From the NCBI GenBank assembly GCA_008931825.1, contig QXVZ01002950.1, positions 1 to 25,768 on the forward strand: 25,768 nt of DNA. Direction: 5' to 3'. The notes under the pieces were generated by a model. The model made no database searches. It saw only the letters and a list, made by a program, of their open reading frames with translations, and had not been told where the DNA came from. This document shows, piece after piece, positions 20,904 through 25,768 of this stretch; positions within the stretch are counted from its first letter, which is position 1; every line of letters begins with the position of its first letter. A program made the translations under genes and the position numbers. The stretch is from Phallusia fumigata. Lineage: Eukaryota; Chordata; Ascidiacea; Phlebobranchia; Ascidiidae.

Positions 20904-22480
20904 CTTTTGTGTGGTAACATCCACAAAAACACTTGTATCTCCACATTAACATAAAATCTTAAACATTTATTTTGTTGATTACTGAGGCAAAAAGAAGTTG
21001 CATTAAATTGGAAGGGAATCAACAAGTCTTGTAACAAACATTGAATCAGTTCAGAAAACACAGCAGGAATATCAATGTTTTTGGGGAGTTTTAATACATA
21101 CCTATAAGAAATGACAAACAACAAGAAGATTAGATCTACCTGATCCCATCAATATTGTCTTTATTGTCTTATCCGTTTTCACTCGCAATACAAAAATCCT
21201 AAGTAAAATTAAACAGGTTAACTTACAAAATCCAAATTTAGTATGATAGTTGAGTGGTATTGCGTCAATGTTTTCTTTTCCCCCAAAAAAAATTCAACTC
21301 AAGTAAATTTGTGAACAGATAAATCATTTGCAGTTCGAATAGATACTTGTTCTAACAGTGCACAAAAATACCTACTTGGACAAGATCGCACGTAGCTGTG
21401 TATACTTATAAATTCATAAATTATAAAATTATGTCTCCGACTTAGTTAAACATCACAACTAACGTATATCCACATGTATTTGTAAACAGTGGTAACGGCC
21501 TTCTATCAGGCACCAAGGTATTGTTTAACTTTATACACAAAGCCTTATTAAAACCAACAAAATTTACTTCCTTGCAAACAACACCTACAATCTAAGCAGC
21601 AGCTTCTGTTTGGAACATTCGTTCTGGTAAATAACTTCACACGCTTGAATGAAGATTCTATTACGCACTTCAATCGCCTACTTTTGCGTCATCACTTATC
21701 TTTTCTACACTCAGAAGCTTTTTTACAAAAAGACAAAAATCCTTAACACTTTTAGCAAGGTGCAAAGATTATCGTTGTTAATACCTAGTTCATGGCGTTT
21801 AGAATATTTCTCAAAATAAGTAAAGGCAACGACTTTGTATTTTCATTTTTTCACCTATCTATCTTTCGTTGAGGGTTTTTATCACACCAAATTTTTCCAT
21901 CGGACCGACGCTACAGGAAGTTAGTTTATAAAACTACGGCTGGGCCCACCAACGTCGTCATTGATTAGTGCTATTGTGTCGCCATGTTTTTTTTCACCAC
22001 GCGAAATAAACTCAACCTAACTCAACTCAACTATCACCCCAGGTATGTATGCAATTTAAATCTCATCCAGTAGTGTATTATAAGCCTAAAAATGATACTA
22101 CAAACTAATCATCATCGTTTGAAGAGGCAATGACAAAGATTGTCTTGTAGTTGCAGTCTGTTTTAACTGCTCAATTTGTTCTCCAGCGCCAACTTAATGA
22201 TATCAAACTACGCCAGGGGGCGCTGTGGATAAGAACCAAAGCAACAAAGCGATATTATTGGCTTTTGTTTAACACAAGAGCACTTTGAACATAGTAAAAA
22301 CTGTTAACAAGCAGCAAAACCTAGTCTTCGTTAAGCAGCGGCAACCGAATTTTTAGTGTCTAGCATATCTGAAACTGCAATGCAATTACTAGGCCTGTGC
22401 AAACTAACATATACTTACGCAATACAAGAGGTTATTCGTGAGAAAGTAAAAAGTTGAGATGTAAAAGTAGCCATGGTAAT
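20904..22480. other. Intergenic, AT-rich; 5' region of the Shroom-like gene
   Basis: CpG stays rare until about 21.3 kb, then rises toward 21.9-22.3 kb. A short CTCAA-type repeat lies near 22.01-22.03 kb. I see no coding exon. 5' untranslated exons and the promoter of the Shroom-like gene should lie here. Confidence 0.5.
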
Positions 22481-22486
22481 TTTATT
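22481..22486 (-). terminator. Poly(A) signal AATAAA of GAMT
   Basis: AATAAA on the minus strand lies 164 bases past the GAMT stop codon, a normal spacing, and is the first such hexamer after the stop. Confidence 0.6.
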
Positions 22487-22649
22487 GAAATATCACGAAA
22501 AGTGTAAAATCTTGCACAAGGTGCATTTGATATCGTTATCTCCGTAGTTTTTTTTGAATGCAATCTGCCACTAGTTTCCCAGAAACCCGTTAAGATATGA
22601 ATAATCTTTATCAGTAGCTCCTAGTAAGTCGCGGTCACAATTTGGGAGG

Positions 22650-22790
22650 TTACAACTTTAGTATGGTTGGAGCAATCATTTCGGACGTGGCATAATATTC
22701 GCATGACTGGGGAGGCTGATTTTCAATCACAGTGGTGGTGATGTTTTCTTCAGAAAATCCTGCCTCGACCAAATGTTTGACTTGCGTTTC
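22650..22790 (-). CDS. GAMT: GAMT exon 5
   Basis: After acceptor TTTTTAACAG in phase 0, it encodes [20 protein letters not shown] and then [20 protein letters not shown], ending PTILKL-TAA. It corresponds to the C-terminal strand and helix region of the enzyme; Pro-Pro followed by C-x-Y-Y is also found in vertebrate GAMT. Confidence 0.95.
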   Translation of the reverse strand, partial: ETQVKHLVEAGFSEENITTTVIENQPPQSCEYYATSEMIAPTILKL

Positions 22791-24117
22791 CTGTTAAAAA
22801 AATACGTTTAGTATGCAAAATCAATCAAAGTGTATAATATGAAAGTTTAGTAATAACCGCCAAGATTTGCCACGTGGTTAATAAGATGATTAAAGACCGT
22901 GTTTTTCTCGCAAGGTTGAGGGTTTGGTCGCTTGCGTTTCCCTTAGCAGGAAACTTAATTGCCCAAAACCAGCAAAAGTCCAATAGGTTGACACATGCTG
23001 AAGTCACAAACTTTCGAAAATTCGCTAAAATTAATGTAAAATTTTACAACGGAACAGCAATGAGGCAGATAGATCGGCAGTGTAGTTACTTTGAGCATAA
23101 CGTATCCGCTGTGCTTTCTACCGAGGTTGGAAAAAAATCAAACAAATTAACAAGATAAAACTTAAAACTTACACTACTTAATGCCATGGGAAAAATAATC
23201 TTCAAATTTACATCAGAATAACCTGAAACATTTTGTTGATGTCCTTGTATTTGGATTTCATCAAATCGCCCCACGATGTCAGGTTGCAGTACGTCAGGAC
23301 CCCGCCAGGTTTTAGCAGTCTGTACGCATGCTCTTTGATGAACTTAAACTGATGGGTGTGCCATTCCTCTTCCGACAACGGGTATGTGTCGTACAAAATA
23401 CCTACAAAATGTGGAGGGATAAGCCGTGTTAATGTCAAGCAAAAGATTTTGTTCTACTAGTAATACATACCACTAAAATGATTGCTTGGAAGGCAGGACA
23501 CAACATCCTCCCACATTCCTTTCAACGGAACAACCTAATTATAAACAAACATACGTTAGTTCACAAGCTGCATAAGAAAAAAAACATTTTATAAACATTT
23601 CCACTTACATTGTGAGGTTGTTTTTCTCCCCAACGCTGCAATCTTGCGAAGACTCCGTCATTGCATTCAATAATCCAGTGGTCAGCAATGTCTGCTTCTT
23701 GCATCTTTGTGGCAGCAATCGCCATTCCGAAACCGATTTCCAAAACATGTCCACCTAACAAGACACACACAGGTCATAAATTCTGCCCATCTGTGTAACA
23801 TATAGTTTCCCTGAACTGCATTAAATCATTGGTGACACCAGAGACATCTACTTTCAAAGAATTAAACCAGCACACCCAACATATGCATCAGAGTCAGTGC
23901 AAGACCGCAGTCATTCGTCTTTTTTAGTTACATTCATACCTTTACTGGATGCAATTGTGGCAAGTAAATGCATGTACGGTGTTTCCCATCTTTCCATTAC
24001 AGGTTTGCCGAGAATCTTCAGATTTGAATCACTGTCATCGTAGTCGGCACTTGCATCTGTCCATTTCGGTTTACAGTTTTCATCCGTCCCGAAAATCGGC
24101 TTGGTTGCGTTCAACAT
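22650..24117 (-). CDS. GAMT: Guanidinoacetate N-methyltransferase (complete gene, five exons)
   Basis: GAMT transfers a methyl group from S-adenosylmethionine to guanidinoacetate, the last step of creatine synthesis, in the cytosol. Exons: 24117-23940, 23754-23609, 23534-23471, 23401-23223, 22790-22650; 708 bases, 235 residues plus stop, against 236 in human. All introns are GT..AG (185, 74, 69 and 432 bp). Visible motifs: [17 protein letters not shown] (40s), the SAM loop [12 protein letters not shown] (63-74), HWIIECND with the ribose-binding acid (Glu89), ILYDTYP (131-137), and [20 protein letters not shown] (158-177). Glu45 and Asp134 match the substrate-binding acids known from the rat enzyme. 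The protein is intact with no missing key residue, so it is probably active. Confidence 0.97.
23223..23401 (-). CDS. GAMT: GAMT exon 4
   Basis: Residues 130 (split Gly) to 189. It contains [18 protein letters not shown] and the [12 protein letters not shown] strand. The donor is TTTCAG|GTTATT, somewhat weaker than the others but placed exactly at the family boundary before ETQV. Confidence 0.95.
23471..23534 (-). CDS. GAMT: GAMT exon 3
   Basis: The 64-base exon encodes [20 protein letters not shown], then Ser and the first base of Gly. It lies between acceptor TATAATTAG and donor AGTG|GTATGT. It matches the PLKGLWEDV segment of vertebrate GAMT. Confidence 0.95.
23609..23754 (-). CDS. GAMT: GAMT exon 2 (SAM-binding)
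   Basis: Residues 60-108. It holds the glycine-rich SAM motif [18 protein letters not shown] and the acidic ribose-binding [11 protein letters not shown]. Acceptor CTTGTTAG, donor AAT|GTAAGT. Confidence 0.95.
23940..24117 (-). CDS. GAMT: GAMT exon 1
   Basis: The ATG at 24117 gives [19 protein letters not shown], which lines up with the vertebrate N-terminus (PIF...ENC). The exon includes [16 protein letters not shown] and ends SSK plus one base of Gly at donor AAAG|GTATGA. Two bases before the ATG is an AAG preceded by a T-run, which could be a 5' UTR or trans-splice acceptor. Confidence 0.95.
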
Positions 24118-25768
24118 TGCTTAAAAAGCTAACGAGTTACTTTAATAGCTCCTGGTAGGTAATAACTGACTAGACTGTTATACGCACACACGTTCGAATG
24201 GTTACGCAGAAGTCACGTAGTTTAAGTATTCCCGGTCACATTTTTTCTTTGACAACCACCGAGCAAACACGACAGAACAAAGGTCACGGGCAGCGCTTGG
24301 GCTGTAAAACCCTTTAACTACGATGACGAGTGATACCTGCAGCTGTAGGTTCACACGATAGTCTGTATGCCATAAAATGTACGTCTCCGAAGCAGATGCC
24401 ATTAATGCTGAGTTTTACAGGTGAAGCGGTTTAAGGCAACGCATGGTGGACTTTGCACACTGCTCAATTGAAAAAAGGACCTACACAAAGCGTTTGTTCT
24501 GTACTGCAGTATTGCCAAATCTTTCAAGATCAACGCTGTATATTAAACATGGACATGGCGCTGCTAGAAAACGCCTAGAACCGCCAAATTTACGAAGAGT
24601 CTTGAAAAGCAAATTTGGTTTAAATTTGTTTCGGGGATATCTGGAAAAATTAAAACGAAAAGCCGGGAGAGTGATGGACCGGTTTGTCACAAATAACACG
24701 ACGATTCGCACATTAGTGGTTTAACCACCTCCACAGCACGAGTTGTTTTCTGCGCAAACATCCGTTTGTCGTTTCTGCACAAACATTTATTGCAAACCGC
24801 ACTTGTAGGTGACCGCACCAAAGCGACCTCCACTAATTAACAGAGCACGTGGTCCCCGGCAGCGGGAAGCCGCAACGTCTGTAACTTTCCACCACAGAAA
24901 AAATTAATGCCAACGGCGGCCAAATCCGACCGGCGAGCGGCATACAAGGCTACCTGGACACATGTCCGCGGACATTGTGAAGTTCTGGTCATTGTAGGCC
25001 ACTCCCCCTGTAATTAACTGAAATTGTTTTTTAATGCAAACAAAAGCAAAGTTATGAGCTGACAAATAGATTGTGACATCATAAGTAAGTTTTTGTTTCG
25101 GTGTATTTAAGATTTGGCTGTTAAGATGGCCGAAGGGTTAGCGCGACCGCTTTCTACGTCCCAAAGATAAAATAAAACAAATTAAGGTTTAGGCCAGAAT
25201 TACACCAAAAATTTTACGCATGGCGTGCAGTACGTTGACTGTGCATATGTATCATACTTTTTCGGTCTAAAATGTTTTACAGTTTACATGACTTTTGTCA
25301 ACTTGTCATATCTTGCAAGTTGTAAATGTCGAGCAATACTGGTCTGTTGTAAGCGTTTAATGAAAAATTTCCCTGGTCTTCATCACGTAAAACAGTATTT
25401 TTGTTACAAGTCTGTCTGAATACATGCGACCATAGTTAACTTTGCTTGCTGCTTTTACAAAAAAAAATCTTTTTTATCGAGTAAAACAAGCACAGCTGGC
25501 CTGAGACAACTCTTCACATTATTCGATTGTTTACTGCGGCGACCACAACCGCCACCAAAGAATTAACTTCTATTGTTCTACTTTTCCATTGTTACACTTT
25601 ACACGGGTTCTTCCGACTATCTTAACTGAACGTTGTGATTTGACACATTTCTTTATTGTCGCTAAGAAGGTAGTGGTGAATGGAGGACCTAAAGCGAACG
25701 TGTTAAAAGTATGTTGGTTGTCACCCAGACAAAGATTGCCCACTGTGTGAAGGTTATAATGGGCGTTA
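24118..25768. other. 5' flank of GAMT and beyond; no confident gene
   Basis: The promoter of GAMT should lie just right of 24117; no clear TATA box is visible. CpG is fairly frequent at 24.2-25.0 kb, as for an unmethylated 5' flank. A plus-strand frame at 24443-24724 (93 codons, very basic, containing AARKRLEPPNLRRVLKSKF) starts 325 bp from the GAMT start in divergent orientation. It could be a small basic protein, but I recognise no family. Confidence 0.4.

Noticed and set aside
24443..24724. Basic 93-codon plus-strand frame divergent from GAMT
   Set aside because: No family recognised, and opposite-strand frames are equally open; not called as a gene but mentioned in the flank entry.
25120..25165. 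tRNA-like A box (TGGCCGAAGGGTTAGCGCG)
   Set aside because: No B box, no pairing acceptor stem and no plausible anticodon arm; at most a fragment of a tRNA-derived element.

Overview
This is animal nuclear DNA. Coding sequence sits in short exons with GT..AG introns, there are no operons, ribosome binding sites or phage-like features, and the two recognisable genes are metazoan: guanidinoacetate N-methyltransferase (GAMT) and a PDZ protein closest to Shroom. Compact introns, patchy CpG density and strongly diverged alleles fit a highly polymorphic invertebrate chordate. A tunicate such as Ciona is my best guess, but this is inference.

The window is a draft assembly. It has seven single-N gaps (1529, 3605, 4119, 5588, 11186, 12179, 15375). 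At six of them the sequence left of the N is repeated right of it, ending exactly at the N, with 0 to about 11% divergence. These are best read as unmerged contig ends or haplotypes, not biological tandem duplications. The seventh (12179) falls inside a coding exon and breaks its frame.

Layout. 1-9050: CpG-rich, about 45% GC by eye, with no gene I can support. 9051-10117: an unusually open minus-strand stretch of unknown meaning. 10519-12260, possibly to 13911: minus-strand exons of an unrecognised membrane protein with one visible transmembrane helix and a Tyr/Gln/Pro-rich cytoplasmic tail holding a DSGVSS motif. One tail exon appears twice because of the false duplication, and the two copies differ only at synonymous sites. 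16968-20903: minus-strand Shroom-like PDZ gene, four exons with compatible phases. 22650-24117: complete minus-strand GAMT gene, five exons, 235 residues. 24118-25768: no confident gene.

The three supported genes all lie on the minus strand. GAMT makes creatine in the cytosol; Shroom-family proteins organise apical actomyosin; the membrane protein is of unknown function. Nothing in the sequence ties them into one pathway. CpG is strongly depleted at 19.2-21.3 kb around the PDZ exons and dense further left, the pattern expected from mosaic gene-body methylation.
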